DNA from: Nitrospira sp. UBA5698 | GTDB taxonomy: Bacteria; Nitrospirota; Nitrospiria; Nitrospirales; Nitrospiraceae | Length of the DNA: 38,638 bases | Direction of reading: 5' to 3' | Assembly: GCA_002420115.1 (NCBI GenBank) | Contig: DIHK01000047.1 | Coordinates: forward strand, 80,000 to 118,637 | Part shown: in pieces, positions 16,096-24,597 of the stretch | Position numbering within the stretch: the stretch's first letter is position 1 | Layout of the letters: every line of letters starts with the position of its first letter | Notes under the pieces: generated by a model | The model's input: only the letters and a program-made list of their open reading frames with translations | Told to the model about the DNA's origin: nothing | Database searches by the model: none | Program-made: the position numbers and the translations under genes

Positions 16096-16965
16096 ATGAT
16101 GACCCAACTGATGACTGAGGATGGTATCGGCACTATTCGAGATATTTTTCACCCGACTGATTTTTCGCCACCGAGCATGGCTGCCTTTGCTCACGCATTG
16201 AAGTTGACTATCGGCATGAAGGCAGACCTCACGATCATGCACGTTGACCCTGACCGTGCCGATACCGACTTCTACGAATTCCCTCGTGTACGAGCAACCC
16301 TCGCTCGTTGGGGATTTCTTCCTCACGGAGCAACCAAGGACCAGCTTCTACAGTTGGGGATCGGGGTTCGAAAGATTCGTGCAGTGGCGGCCGACCCAGT
16401 GACTTCTATGGTTCAGTTTCTTTGGAGCAAACCGGCCGACTTACTGGTAGCGGCCACTCACGAGCGGGATGAACTGGCAAGCTGGCTGCACAGTCAATTG
16501 GGCGAGCAACTCTCCAGAAGGTCCAGAATCATGACCTTGTTTGTACCGGAACTCACTAAAGGCTTTGTTGCTCTGGAAACGGGACAATCCCGATTAAGAC
16601 GGATTCTAATCCCGGTGGATCATCGCCCTTCACCCCAAGAGTCGATCGAAGCCGCTTGCGCAATGGCAACCGGCTTGAAAGAGGACAAGATCTTATTCCA
16701 CTTGTTGCATGTAGGGAGTGCGAGGAATCTACCACATGTACGCCTCCCGATCGGCCCTGGGTGGCAATGGGGTTGGACCGTTACCTCCGGGATGGTCGCC
16801 GATGAAATTCTGTCCACATCCAATCGGTTGGATTGTGACCTCATAGTGATGAGCACTCAGGGACGCCATGGATTTCTAGATGCGTTGTGCGGCAGCACGA
16901 CGGAGCGGGTCCTTCGCGGTTCACATATCCCGCTGCTGACTGTTCCAGCTCCTCGCTTTCCGTGA
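16096..16965 (+). CDS. Tandem universal stress protein (UspA-like)
   Basis: This protein of about 290 residues has two Usp domains. The first (about 10-150) starts IRDIFHPTDFSPPS and the second (about 165-285) starts RRILIPVDHRPSPQE. The second domain has the C-terminal nucleotide-binding pattern STQGRHGFLDALCGSTTERVL-like, in which the first Gly of the usual G-x2-G-x9-G-(S/T) is Ser. The first domain lacks the pattern and is probably non-binding. I chose the ATG at 16096 because AAGGGGCGG precedes it; an ATG at 16072 would add eight residues but lacks a ribosome binding site. A stress-responsive cytoplasmic protein is the usual role. Confidence 0.88.
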   Translation: MMTQLMTEDGIGTIRDIFHPTDFSPPSMAAFAHALKLTIGMKADLTIMHVDPDRADTDFYEFPRVRATLARWGFLPHGATKDQLLQLGIGVRKIRAVAADPVTSMVQFLWSKPADLLVAATHERDELASWLHSQLGEQLSRRSRIMTLFVPELTKGFVALETGQSRLRRILIPVDHRPSPQESIEAACAMATGLKEDKILFHLLHVGSARNLPHVRLPIGPGWQWGWTVTSGMVADEILSTSNRLDCDLIVMSTQGRHGFLDALCGSTTERVLRGSHIPLLTVPAPRFP

Positions 16966-17009
16966 TCGCACCAAATAGAGAGGCCACGATGAACACATAC
17001 ACTCATCCA

Positions 17010-17052
17010 CATAGATTTTGTATATGTTTACACATCATTCTTTCTATTTGTG
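17010..17052 (+). promoter_or_regulatory. Copy A of a shared AT-rich element
   Basis: ATAGATTTT (17011-17019), ATGTT in the middle and TCTATTTGTG (17043-17052) match the sequence at 23998-24039 at 29 of 42 positions without gaps. CATCCACA (17004-17011) and TGTGGATG (17049-17056) also form an inverted repeat around it. It ends about 60 bases before the small exported protein at 17114 and is a candidate promoter or operator. Confidence 0.45.
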
Positions 17053-17113
17053 GATGTACTCTCACGGCAGTACAGTTGCTTCAGGTTGTATGACATGAGA
17101 GGAGGGCACGATC

Positions 17114-17446
17114 ATGAATAAGACGATCGCAATTCTATTCTTTGTTGCCATCACCGGACATGTCATCCATGACGAGTTATTGGCACATACACACATACTT
17201 GGTCCTCCGGAGGTAACGGAACGATCGGTTATGCCTGTTGAACGTGGTGAATTGATCGGGCCACGCCCGATGGGCGAAAGCTTATCACATGATAGGGACA
17301 ACCCCTCATGGGACTGGCTCAACCTGACCCATACCGATCCGCATCACCTCCACAGCGCCGAGCCGCACCACTCTATTCCTTACCGAAACTTCCAGTCACC
17401 GGACGGTGCGGCTGTGATATTCGGGTGGACATTCGACAGACCATAA
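17114..17446 (+). CDS. Small exported protein with His-rich C-terminal half, unknown
   Basis: This 110-residue protein begins MNKTIAILFFVAITGHVIHD, a probable signal peptide ending near ELLA. The mature part contains DWLNLTHTDPHHLHSAEPHH, with clustered histidines that could bind a metal ion, and ends FGWTFDRP. A GAGGAGGGCACG ribosome binding site precedes the ATG. I recognise no family. It stands alone between the universal stress protein and the transhydrogenase, downstream of the shared AT-rich element. Confidence 0.7.
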   Translation: MNKTIAILFFVAITGHVIHDELLAHTHILGPPEVTERSVMPVERGELIGPRPMGESLSHDRDNPSWDWLNLTHTDPHHLHSAEPHHSIPYRNFQSPDGAAVIFGWTFDRP

Positions 17447-17550
17447 TGCCTTACTCAGATGCTGCTCGTGTGACTAGAGAGATAGAAAAGCTGACGACAC
17501 TGTGATGCGATAAACATGAGAACAGGCGGCGGCTACATATAGGCAATCCA

Positions 17551-18948
17551 GTGACACACTTTGAGTACGACCTCCTCTGCATCGGAAGCGGCCCAGCCGG
17601 GCAACGAGCAGCCGTGCAAGCGGCCAAGCTCGGGAAGCGTACTGCTGTGGTTGAGCGAGGCCGCCTCATCGGCGGTGTCTGTGTCGATACCGGGACCATC
17701 CCAAGTAAGACCTTTCGGGAGGCCGTCCTCCAGGAAATGAACAGGGCCTCGTTCGAGCAGAAGCTTCAGCATTCGGTCTCGAGCCAGCGTCCGATCGCCC
17801 GAGACCTCTTAGCTCGGGTAGCCGAGGTGGAGCAAAAACAGGCTGAGATTATTCGGGATCAACTTCAGCGGAACGACATCACCGTTCTCACAGGCGATGC
17901 CAGCTTTCACGACCCTCATACGGTGTTGGTCACGAGAGGTGACCAATCCAGAGTAGTGTCAGCGGCCAACATTCTGATCGCTGTTGGTACGGTGCCCACG
18001 CCACCACTCGGTATGGACACTGCATCCGATCTGGTCGTCACGAGCGACGAGCTGCTCCACATCCCATCCCTACCGAGACGATTTACCGTGGTTGGAGCCG
18101 GCGTCATCGGAGTCGAATATGCCTCGATGTTTGCCGCATTGGGTATCGAGGTGACTGTTGTCGATAAACGAGACAGACCGTTGGAGTTTCTTGATCGGGA
18201 GCTGGTCGACGAGTTGCTGCACCAAATGCGGAACGCGGGTGTGACGTTTCGACTCGGAGAAGCGGTGGAGCGACTAGAAGTGGTCGAGAAACCATCCCGC
18301 CACGTCGTGGTATCTCTGGAATCGGGGAAGCGTCTCGTGTCGGACCTGGTGCTCTTCAGTGCCGGTCGGATAGGAGCAACCGACCACTTGAACCTGTCGG
18401 CAGCGGGACTCAAGACGGATGATCGGGGACGGTTGGCGGTCGACCATGAGTACCGTACGAGCGTCCCCCATATTTTTGCTGCCGGGGATGTCATCGGATT
18501 TCCCAGCTTGGCAACCACCTCAGCCGAGCAGGGTCGCCTGGCGACCTGCGCCGCGTTTGGCATCGACACAGAGCCCATGGCATCCCATTTTCCTATTGGC
18601 ATCTATGCGATCCCCGAAGTGTCTGCTGTGGGAGAGCCGGAGCATCTGTTGACGGCGCGGAAGGTTCCCTATGAGAGCGGGGTTGCCCGCTATCGCGAGA
18701 TTGCGCGCGGTCATATCATGGGGGATGAGAGCGGATTCCTTAAGATGTTGTTTCATCGGGAAGACCGGCACCTATTAGGAGTCCACGTGGTGGGCACCGG
18801 TGCGACCGAATTGATCCATATCGGCCAAGCGGTATTGGGGTTAGGTGGTGGCCTTGATTATTTCCTGACGACGGCTTTCAACTACCCGACATTAGCGGAA
18901 TGCTACAAAGTCGCGGCCTTGGATGCCTTCAATAAGCTTTCGGCCTAA
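17551..18948 (+). CDS. sthA: Soluble (Si-specific) pyridine nucleotide transhydrogenase
   Basis: This 465-residue flavoprotein belongs to the dihydrolipoamide dehydrogenase superfamily. It has the FAD-binding GSGPAGQRAA (12-21), a second NAD(P)-binding GAGVIGVEYASMFAALG and the FAD motif FAAGDVIGFP. The site GGVCVDTGTIPSK has Cys44 but Thr49 where the second redox Cys of disulphide reductases would be. The missing disulphide points to a transhydrogenase of the SthA type, which exchanges reducing equivalents between NADPH and NAD+, rather than to lipoamide dehydrogenase. The start is a GTG with only a weak ribosome binding site. Its neighbours do not form an obvious operon with it. Confidence 0.9.
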   Translation: MTHFEYDLLCIGSGPAGQRAAVQAAKLGKRTAVVERGRLIGGVCVDTGTIPSKTFREAVLQEMNRASFEQKLQHSVSSQRPIARDLLARVAEVEQKQAEIIRDQLQRNDITVLTGDASFHDPHTVLVTRGDQSRVVSAANILIAVGTVPTPPLGMDTASDLVVTSDELLHIPSLPRRFTVVGAGVIGVEYASMFAALGIEVTVVDKRDRPLEFLDRELVDELLHQMRNAGVTFRLGEAVERLEVVEKPSRHVVVSLESGKRLVSDLVLFSAGRIGATDHLNLSAAGLKTDDRGRLAVDHEYRTSVPHIFAAGDVIGFPSLATTSAEQGRLATCAAFGIDTEPMASHFPIGIYAIPEVSAVGEPEHLLTARKVPYESGVARYREIARGHIMGDESGFLKMLFHREDRHLLGVHVVGTGATELIHIGQAVLGLGGGLDYFLTTAFNYPTLAECYKVAALDAFNKLSA

Positions 18949-19110
18949 AGGGACCTAGTGAACTTGATAGCTATCGCAACAGCGAGCATTCTGGCATAAT
19001 GACCCACCATTCTTTGACTGCCTCCGGGCCCGTGCTGCCCGAATGGAAACAACATCATCCGCCGCTCCGCTCGTCCATCTGGACTTCCTTGACTTGAAAG
19101 GAGCGTTCCA

Positions 19111-20580
19111 ATGAAAGTCCTGTCGGCTATGTTAGGTTGGCTGTTTATACTGCCCGTCATGACTTGTGCGGGGCAGGCAGGAGAAGTCTCTCCAACCAAA
19201 TCGCTTCCACTCATTCCATTCGGCCTAGACGAATTGCATGCGCGGATTGACCGGACCCACCCCCTTCTGCGGGGGGCCGGGGCAGAAAAAACAATCGCCC
19301 GCGGGCAGATGTTGAAGGCGCTCGGGGCCTTTGAACCCGCTCTTGTCAACGATTTGGAACTTGAACGGTTTATTTCGAGTACCGATCCGAGTAAGGGCAC
19401 GCAAACGGTGGGATTTAATGACACGCTGGTGGAAGCGCTCCACCCGTTGGGGTTTCGAGCTAGCGCCGGATTTCGTCAAGCGATCGGTACTGCGAGAATT
19501 CCCGACTTGTCGTTCGGGGACGGCAATCAACAAGTCATCCTGGGTGGCTTCTTTCCCCTGCTCAGGGGTCTGATGATCAACCCTGAACGTGCGGAACTAC
19601 AGAAGTCTGAATTGGCGGCTCCTCGCGCAGAAATCACGGTGGCTCAGACGAGACAAGATCTCTTCTTAGCTGCCGCCCACCAATTCTGGGAATGGGTGGC
19701 CGCGGCGAAGTTGCTCGACGTTCAAAAGCGGGCGTTGGCAGTTGCTGAAGAGCGCTACAAGCAAGTGGAAGAACGTGCAAAGGCCGGTGCGATTGCCCCA
19801 ATCGACGTCACGGAAGCCGGCCAAGAGGTTCACCGCCGTCGGGAAGTCGCCATCACTGCACGTCGAGTGCTTGAGCAGGAACAGTTCAAGCTATCCATGT
19901 TCTTGTGGGAGCATGGCTCTCCGACCATCCCGCCGATCGATCGCGTCCCAGACTTCCCCGCTGAAAAGCGGGTGCCGACTGAGGACGACGTCATGGCTCA
20001 CAAGCTGGAGGCAAGGAAGGAACGGCCGGAAGTGAAGGCGCTCGAGGTAGAAGCGAGAATGAACAATATCGACCTCGGATTGGCAAAGAATAACTTGCTC
20101 CCAAGCCTGAACTTAGAAGCAGCACCGGCCCGAACCCCGGAGAAATTTGTTCTTGGGTTGGGGTATCGATTCGGTGTTGAATTGAGAGTTCCTCTTCTGC
20201 AACGTCGCGGTCGGGGTGAAGTCCTTCAGGCTCAAGGCCAGGCGGAACGGCTTGTGGTCGCGCAACAGTACCGAGAGAACCAGGTGCTTGTCGATATCGA
20301 CAACGCGCGATCCGCTATTGATCGGGCACAGGAGCGGATCGAGGAAGCCTCACAAGCACTCCGTTTGGTAGAAATCGTCGAGGAAGGAGAACGTTATCGG
20401 TTCAGCATTGGTACGAGCAGCGTGCTGTTCGTCAATCTTCGCGAACGCAATACCGTCGATTCACAAAGTCAGGTCATTCGGGCAAAAGCCGAATACCATA
20501 AAGCCTTGGCTCTGTATCAGTGGGCCATTGGGGCCTGGGCAAAAACTCCGCACGAGGCCGTGTGGAACAGGTATCGCTGA
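19111..20580 (+). CDS. TolC-like outer membrane efflux protein
   Basis: This 489-residue protein has a signal peptide (MKVLSAMLGWLFILPVMTCA) and two repeats rich in amphipathic helices. One helix pair contains KLLDVQKRALAVAEERYKQVEERAKAGAI followed by DVTEAGQEVHRRR; the C-terminal equivalent contains GTSSVLFVNLRERNTVDSQ. These are the features of the outer membrane factor family, which forms trimeric channel-tunnels across the outer membrane. AAAGGAG precedes the ATG. The next gene encodes an ABC exporter and a HlyD adaptor lies beyond, so a tripartite export complex is likely. Confidence 0.88.
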   Translation: MKVLSAMLGWLFILPVMTCAGQAGEVSPTKSLPLIPFGLDELHARIDRTHPLLRGAGAEKTIARGQMLKALGAFEPALVNDLELERFISSTDPSKGTQTVGFNDTLVEALHPLGFRASAGFRQAIGTARIPDLSFGDGNQQVILGGFFPLLRGLMINPERAELQKSELAAPRAEITVAQTRQDLFLAAAHQFWEWVAAAKLLDVQKRALAVAEERYKQVEERAKAGAIAPIDVTEAGQEVHRRREVAITARRVLEQEQFKLSMFLWEHGSPTIPPIDRVPDFPAEKRVPTEDDVMAHKLEARKERPEVKALEVEARMNNIDLGLAKNNLLPSLNLEAAPARTPEKFVLGLGYRFGVELRVPLLQRRGRGEVLQAQGQAERLVVAQQYRENQVLVDIDNARSAIDRAQERIEEASQALRLVEIVEEGERYRFSIGTSSVLFVNLRERNTVDSQSQVIRAKAEYHKALALYQWAIGAWAKTPHEAVWNRYR

Positions 20581-20650
20581 GACGACCCGACAGTGTGGGC
20601 AGTGACGTGCATGAGGAGCGAAACCGCCCTCCATCTGTGAGCCGGAAATT

Positions 20651-20671
20651 CCTGTATCTTGCCTATACAGG
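20651..20671. repeat. Perfect 7-base inverted repeat before the ABC exporter gene
   Basis: CCTGTAT (20651-20657) and ATACAGG (20665-20671) flank a seven-base loop, 21 bases upstream of the ATG at 20693. It could be an operator or an mRNA hairpin controlling translation. No T-run follows, so it is not a standard terminator. Confidence 0.4.
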
Positions 20672-20692
20672 TTCTCGTAACCAATAGTTCAT

Positions 20693-22393
20693 ATGGCTAC
20701 ATCCCCATCCGACATCCATCCGAACTTGTATCAAGTCCTGAAACATTTTGGTGTTTTCTTCCTACTCGAACGTAGAATTCTGGCTCTCGTCGTCTCCTAT
20801 GCCCTTGGAATCGGGCTCTTTTCGCTGATCATCCCTTTGACCGTTCAAGAATTAGTCAATACGTTTTCCTTTGCGATTCAGCCGATCATGATCGCCACGC
20901 TGGCCATTATCATGGTCGTCGTACTGGCGTTCGTCGGGGCGTTCCGAGCGCTACAATACTATGCGGTTGAAGTGCTCCAACGTCGACTGTTTGTCCGGAC
21001 CGCCTTCGCGATGGCCCAGAGGCTTCCCCAAGTGCGACTCCAAGGATTCCGACCCGGAGTATCAAATTACTTTATGGAGACGGTGTTCATGCAGCGTGCG
21101 TTGTCGGCTCTTCTCGTGGATCTGATCCATGTATTGGTCGGCGGTATGATCGGCATGACCATATTGGTGTTCTACCACCCATACTTTATCCTCTTTGACC
21201 TCATGTTGCTGTTCGGATCCGCCCTTATCTTCTTCGTACTGTCTCGCGGCGGGCTACGGACTACCATTGAAATGTCTCATGCCAAGTATGATGTGTTGCA
21301 CTGGATACAGGAAATCTCCAAGAACGTCCTTCACATGAAGGCGACCGACAGCCACGCATTACTGATGGAGAAGACCGACCAACTGGCAAAGAAATATATG
21401 GAATGTCGTCGAGCACGCTTCGCGGTCCTCTTACGACAATTCATCGCCTCAGTCGGGGGACAGGCCCTCGCCCACAGCGGCGCTCTGGCTCTCGCCGGCT
21501 GGCTCTTGTCCACCGATCAATTAACCCTTGGTCAGCTGGTGGCAGTGGAGGTGGTCGTCGGCAGCCTACTCATCAACTTCGACTCCGTGGTCAAAAGCAT
21601 GGGACAGGTCTATTTCTTTTTTACGGGTTTGGAAGAATTGAATACGTTCTTCTCGCTTCCCAAAGACCAGCTCCATCTCTCTCCCACCTCGTCGGTGACT
21701 CTGCCTGATCCTAAAGTTCACGGCATCCGCGTCTCCTGCAAAGGGTTGGGCATGGTCAAGGATGGCACGCCCCTGTTCAGCAATCTTGATCTAGATGTGG
21801 CTCCCGGTGGAAAAGTTGGAATCTACACCAGAACAACGATGGCTCGAATGTCCTTGGCCAAAGTGTTGGCCGGCCTCGAATTGCCGACCAGCGGCCTGGT
21901 CACTTATAACAACGTCGATCTACGACATCTCGACCTGCGCGTCGTGAATCACTGCCGTGGTTTTATGATTGATTCGCAGCTATCACTCATAGACGGGACT
22001 ATCGCCGACAATATCGTGTGGAGACGTCCGTACGTCTCCTATGAGGATGTTGGCTGGGCGCTCGGATTGACCCAGCTTCAAGACGAGGTAAGGACCCTGC
22101 CACAAGGGATCAATTCACACGTCAGTGCCCTTGGAGAAATCCTGGCGCCAACCCATGTATTGCGCATTCTCCTCGCACGCGCCATTCTAGGACGACCTCA
22201 ACTCCTTGTGTTCGACGGCATGATTCATGACATGGAGCCTCGGCTGCGAGACGGTATCCTCCAACGCATTTGCTCGAAAGATGCGTCCTGGACCGTGATT
22301 TTCGTCTCGAACGACCCCACGCTCACTTCCTATGTCGATTGCCGCATCGCACTGGATGATTTCGGCCGACAATCGCCCCTGTTGCCTTCTTGA
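20693..22393 (+). CDS. ABC exporter (TMD-NBD fusion) with degenerate nucleotide-binding domain
   Basis: This 566-residue protein has the type I exporter layout: about six transmembrane helices (residues 28-290) and a C-terminal NBD (about 345-560). The NBD keeps its overall framework (LAKVLAGLELPTSG, DGTIADNI, LLARAILGRPQLLVFD), so it is recognisably an ABC domain, but every catalytic motif is altered. Walker A reads TRTTMARMS instead of G-x-x-G-x-G-K-S-T, with Arg385 at the Lys position. The signature LSGGQ reads LAPTH. After the Walker B Asp508 the catalytic Glu is Gly509. The switch His is Asn (VSNDP). The Q-loop Gln is also missing. There is no C39 peptidase domain. It is probably unable to hydrolyse ATP. 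It is preceded by a TolC-like gene and faces a HlyD gene. Confidence 0.85.
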   Translation: MATSPSDIHPNLYQVLKHFGVFFLLERRILALVVSYALGIGLFSLIIPLTVQELVNTFSFAIQPIMIATLAIIMVVVLAFVGAFRALQYYAVEVLQRRLFVRTAFAMAQRLPQVRLQGFRPGVSNYFMETVFMQRALSALLVDLIHVLVGGMIGMTILVFYHPYFILFDLMLLFGSALIFFVLSRGGLRTTIEMSHAKYDVLHWIQEISKNVLHMKATDSHALLMEKTDQLAKKYMECRRARFAVLLRQFIASVGGQALAHSGALALAGWLLSTDQLTLGQLVAVEVVVGSLLINFDSVVKSMGQVYFFFTGLEELNTFFSLPKDQLHLSPTSSVTLPDPKVHGIRVSCKGLGMVKDGTPLFSNLDLDVAPGGKVGIYTRTTMARMSLAKVLAGLELPTSGLVTYNNVDLRHLDLRVVNHCRGFMIDSQLSLIDGTIADNIVWRRPYVSYEDVGWALGLTQLQDEVRTLPQGINSHVSALGEILAPTHVLRILLARAILGRPQLLVFDGMIHDMEPRLRDGILQRICSKDASWTVIFVSNDPTLTSYVDCRIALDDFGRQSPLLPS

Positions 22394-22457
22394 AAAGCTC
22401 TCGCCGGCCTTGCATCCTGCAAAATCCAGCATGAGACCTACGCGTCGTGGGGGAATT

Positions 22458-23894
22458 TTATTTTGAGCCCCGCCCAGCTTTGGGCAGAAGGGTATCGATG
22501 AGCGTATGCGAGCGTTCTAGATAATCTGGGGGAAATAGGTTGAACCGCCGCCACAATTCATACCAGAGCGGCACGCGGTTTAATATGACCCATCCCATTA
22601 CCTTCGTGCCCTGCCGCACATGGGATTGTTCGGGCCAGGAACGGTCGTCGGGGTCAGGAACGACCCAGAAACGATAGTTCCCTTTGCCATCGTCGACTTG
22701 GTCGACAACTTTAATGACGCCGGAATAGGTACCGGCCATCAGTTCAGGCCAAGCCGGTAAGGGAATGGCCGGAATTCCATAAAAGAGAATCTTTACTTTT
22801 CGGCCAACGTTCAATAAGGGCGCGTCAAGGCCGTCCGCTGTCATCTCAACTGCCTTGTCGGTACTAGTCGGGGACAGGCGAACCAGCGTATCGCCTTGGC
22901 GCACAGTCTCACCGGCACCGACTTTGGTCATCTTGACGACCGTGCCGTCAATCGGAGCTAAAATCTTACTGACCAGACGGCGCTGTTCGGCGTTTGAAAG
23001 GCGGAGTGACACGTCGGCAAGCTGGTCGGCGGCTCTCGCCGCTTCAACCACCGAGGCGTCGCGGCTCGCCTCCGCATCGAGCAACCGTTGTAACATCTCG
23101 GCATTGACTTGGTCGCGGCCGAAACTGAGCGACTTCATTGCCTCTTCAGCTGCCCGTAGATTTGCTCTCGTGCCTTCGAGGTCGGCTTGACTGGCCGTAT
23201 CAGCCTGGATGGCCAGTTCCAATTCTCGCTGAGAAACTAACCCTCTCTTTGACAGTTGTTTGTGCCGTTCGACGTTCAGCGTCGCTGTGGTTGCCGCGAT
23301 CTTGGCAGCCTCGACCTTCTGATGCGCTTCTCGCACTTTATTTGCGGCCTCGACAACACGAGCTTCTGCCGATGGGACGGCAGCTTTCACAAGGTTCCGC
23401 ATTTCAACGATCCGTTTGTCGAGCTGATCGACTCTTGCCAACGCCGCATGCTGTGTTTTCTCCAGTGCTTTCTTGCGTTGATCAAGAAATGCCAACAAGT
23501 GCGGAGACATGAAATTGGGGTCATTATCTTCCAGCTCAAGGATAAGATCCCCTTCCTTCACCTGATCGCCTTCCAGCACACGCCATTTCTTGATGCGTCC
23601 TGTGATTTGGGCTTCGATGTCCTGTGGCCGCTCGTAAGGAGTATAGGCCGACATCTGACCCGTCACAGTGATCGTCTGAGTCCATGGTATGAGGGTGATG
23701 ACTACAACAAAGACGAGGAAGAGCGTGATAGGCAGTCGAGAAGAGAATCGCCATCGCACAGGTAGTTGAGCCTGCTCCCACGATTGAAGTTTGGCGGAAG
23801 CGAGAAGTTCGTCGCCGGCAATGTCGTCTAAGCCGGATTCACGTGGCATCAAGGAGCGTACTCTATTTTCGACACCAGGATTTACACGAGCCAC
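22458..23894 (-). CDS. HlyD-family membrane fusion (periplasmic adaptor) protein
   Basis: This 478-residue protein has a cytoplasmic N-terminus of about 50 residues, one transmembrane helix (ITLFLVFVVVITLIPW, about 56-71), a split lipoyl/barrel-sandwich domain (TGRIKKWRVLEGDQVKEGD before, APIDGTVVKMTKVGAGETV after) and a long coiled-coil hairpin between them (about 135-310). This is the adaptor class that links an inner-membrane exporter to a TolC channel. The start is a GTG at 23894 with GGGGAGG eleven bases upstream; an ATG at residue 16 is possible. It runs convergent to the ABC gene, so it is transcribed from its own promoter, unlike most type I secretion operons. Confidence 0.9.
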   Translation of the reverse strand: MARVNPGVENRVRSLMPRESGLDDIAGDELLASAKLQSWEQAQLPVRWRFSSRLPITLFLVFVVVITLIPWTQTITVTGQMSAYTPYERPQDIEAQITGRIKKWRVLEGDQVKEGDLILELEDNDPNFMSPHLLAFLDQRKKALEKTQHAALARVDQLDKRIVEMRNLVKAAVPSAEARVVEAANKVREAHQKVEAAKIAATTATLNVERHKQLSKRGLVSQRELELAIQADTASQADLEGTRANLRAAEEAMKSLSFGRDQVNAEMLQRLLDAEASRDASVVEAARAADQLADVSLRLSNAEQRRLVSKILAPIDGTVVKMTKVGAGETVRQGDTLVRLSPTSTDKAVEMTADGLDAPLLNVGRKVKILFYGIPAIPLPAWPELMAGTYSGVIKVVDQVDDGKGNYRFWVVPDPDDRSWPEQSHVRQGTKVMGWVILNRVPLWYELWRRFNLFPPDYLERSHTLIDTLLPKAGRGSK

Positions 23895-23996
23895 AAACTA
23901 CTCTGCCTCCCCAATGCTATTTCGGCTTCTCCCGGCCATCGGTCTTATCAACCATGCATATTACCAAGAAGACTCTGCATCCCAAGGGAATTCGCT

Positions 23997-24039
23997 CATA
24001 GATTTTCAGAATGTTGAGCGATCCATTAATCTATTTGTG
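23997..24039 (+). promoter_or_regulatory. Copy B of the shared AT-rich element
   Basis: ATAGATTTT (23998-24006) and TCTATTTGTG (24030-24039) have the same 32-base spacing as the copy at 17011 and share its central ATGTT and ATC. ATAGATT and AATCTAT (24028-24034) are a perfect inverted pair. It lies about 105 bases before the cytochrome c gene and is a candidate promoter or operator. Confidence 0.45.
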
Positions 24040-24143
24040 CCTGCCTCAACCAGAAAGTACATGTAACCCATGAACACAGTGTCCAGAAAATTTTACGTCG
24101 CCTATGATGTGCGACCTCTGACATCGCTTGGACTCATACGGTC

Positions 24144-24572
24144 ATGACTGCCCTAAAAAACAAACCATCAATACTTCCAAGCCGTTCTGACCTCTTCTAT
24201 TTCTTAGTCGGCATGATCTGTACGGCCGGAGTCTGGGCTACCGCGCCTGTAGACGTGATATGGGGGCAGACCCAACCTGATCAAAAATCACCGACACAGG
24301 TAGAAGGAGATGTCCGAGGGGGTAAGGTACTCTTTACCCGACACTGTGTGACATGCCATGGCCCAAAAGGCCAAGGAGACGGCCTTCAGATCGCCGGGGC
24401 TACCGTTGCGGATCTCTCTTCGCCTGCGACCCAACGAAAACTGAACGTTGATTTACTGACCACTATTCACGAAGGACGTCCGGGCAGGGTAATGCCGTCA
24501 TGGGAATATCGGCTCTCCAAAGAGCAGACTCGAGATGTGCTGGCGTACATTCGTACCTTGAGGCGGAAATGA
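24144..24572 (+). CDS. Exported monohaem class I cytochrome c
   Basis: This 142-residue protein has an N-terminal hydrophobic segment (LFYFLVGMICTAGVWA, about 17-32) that acts as a signal or anchor. A single haem c site, CVTCH (68-72), follows, with a probable Met axial ligand in GRVMPSW (M117). The C-terminal helix EQTRDVLAYIRTLR is typical of small cytochromes c. The protein should transfer electrons in the periplasm. Its redox partner is not encoded nearby, so its pathway is unknown. The ATG overlaps the stop of a 25-codon frame (24070-24147), which may be chance. Confidence 0.92.
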   Translation: MTALKNKPSILPSRSDLFYFLVGMICTAGVWATAPVDVIWGQTQPDQKSPTQVEGDVRGGKVLFTRHCVTCHGPKGQGDGLQIAGATVADLSSPATQRKLNVDLLTTIHEGRPGRVMPSWEYRLSKEQTRDVLAYIRTLRRK

Positions 24573-24597
24573 TATTTCCAAGAATTACAGCATCCCT

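Noticed and set aside
16989..17093. 34-codon hydrophobic frame with GAGAGG before the ATG
   Set aside because: It overlaps the shared AT-rich element, which better explains the region; the peptide is unlike known proteins. Kept as unlikely.
17916..18602. Minus-strand frame (228 codons) opposite sthA
   Set aside because: Low-complexity, Arg/Ser-rich product opposite a strong flavoprotein gene.
24070..24147. 25-codon frame whose stop overlaps the cytochrome c ATG
   Set aside because: There is no ribosome binding site and the overlap alone is weak evidence for a leader peptide.
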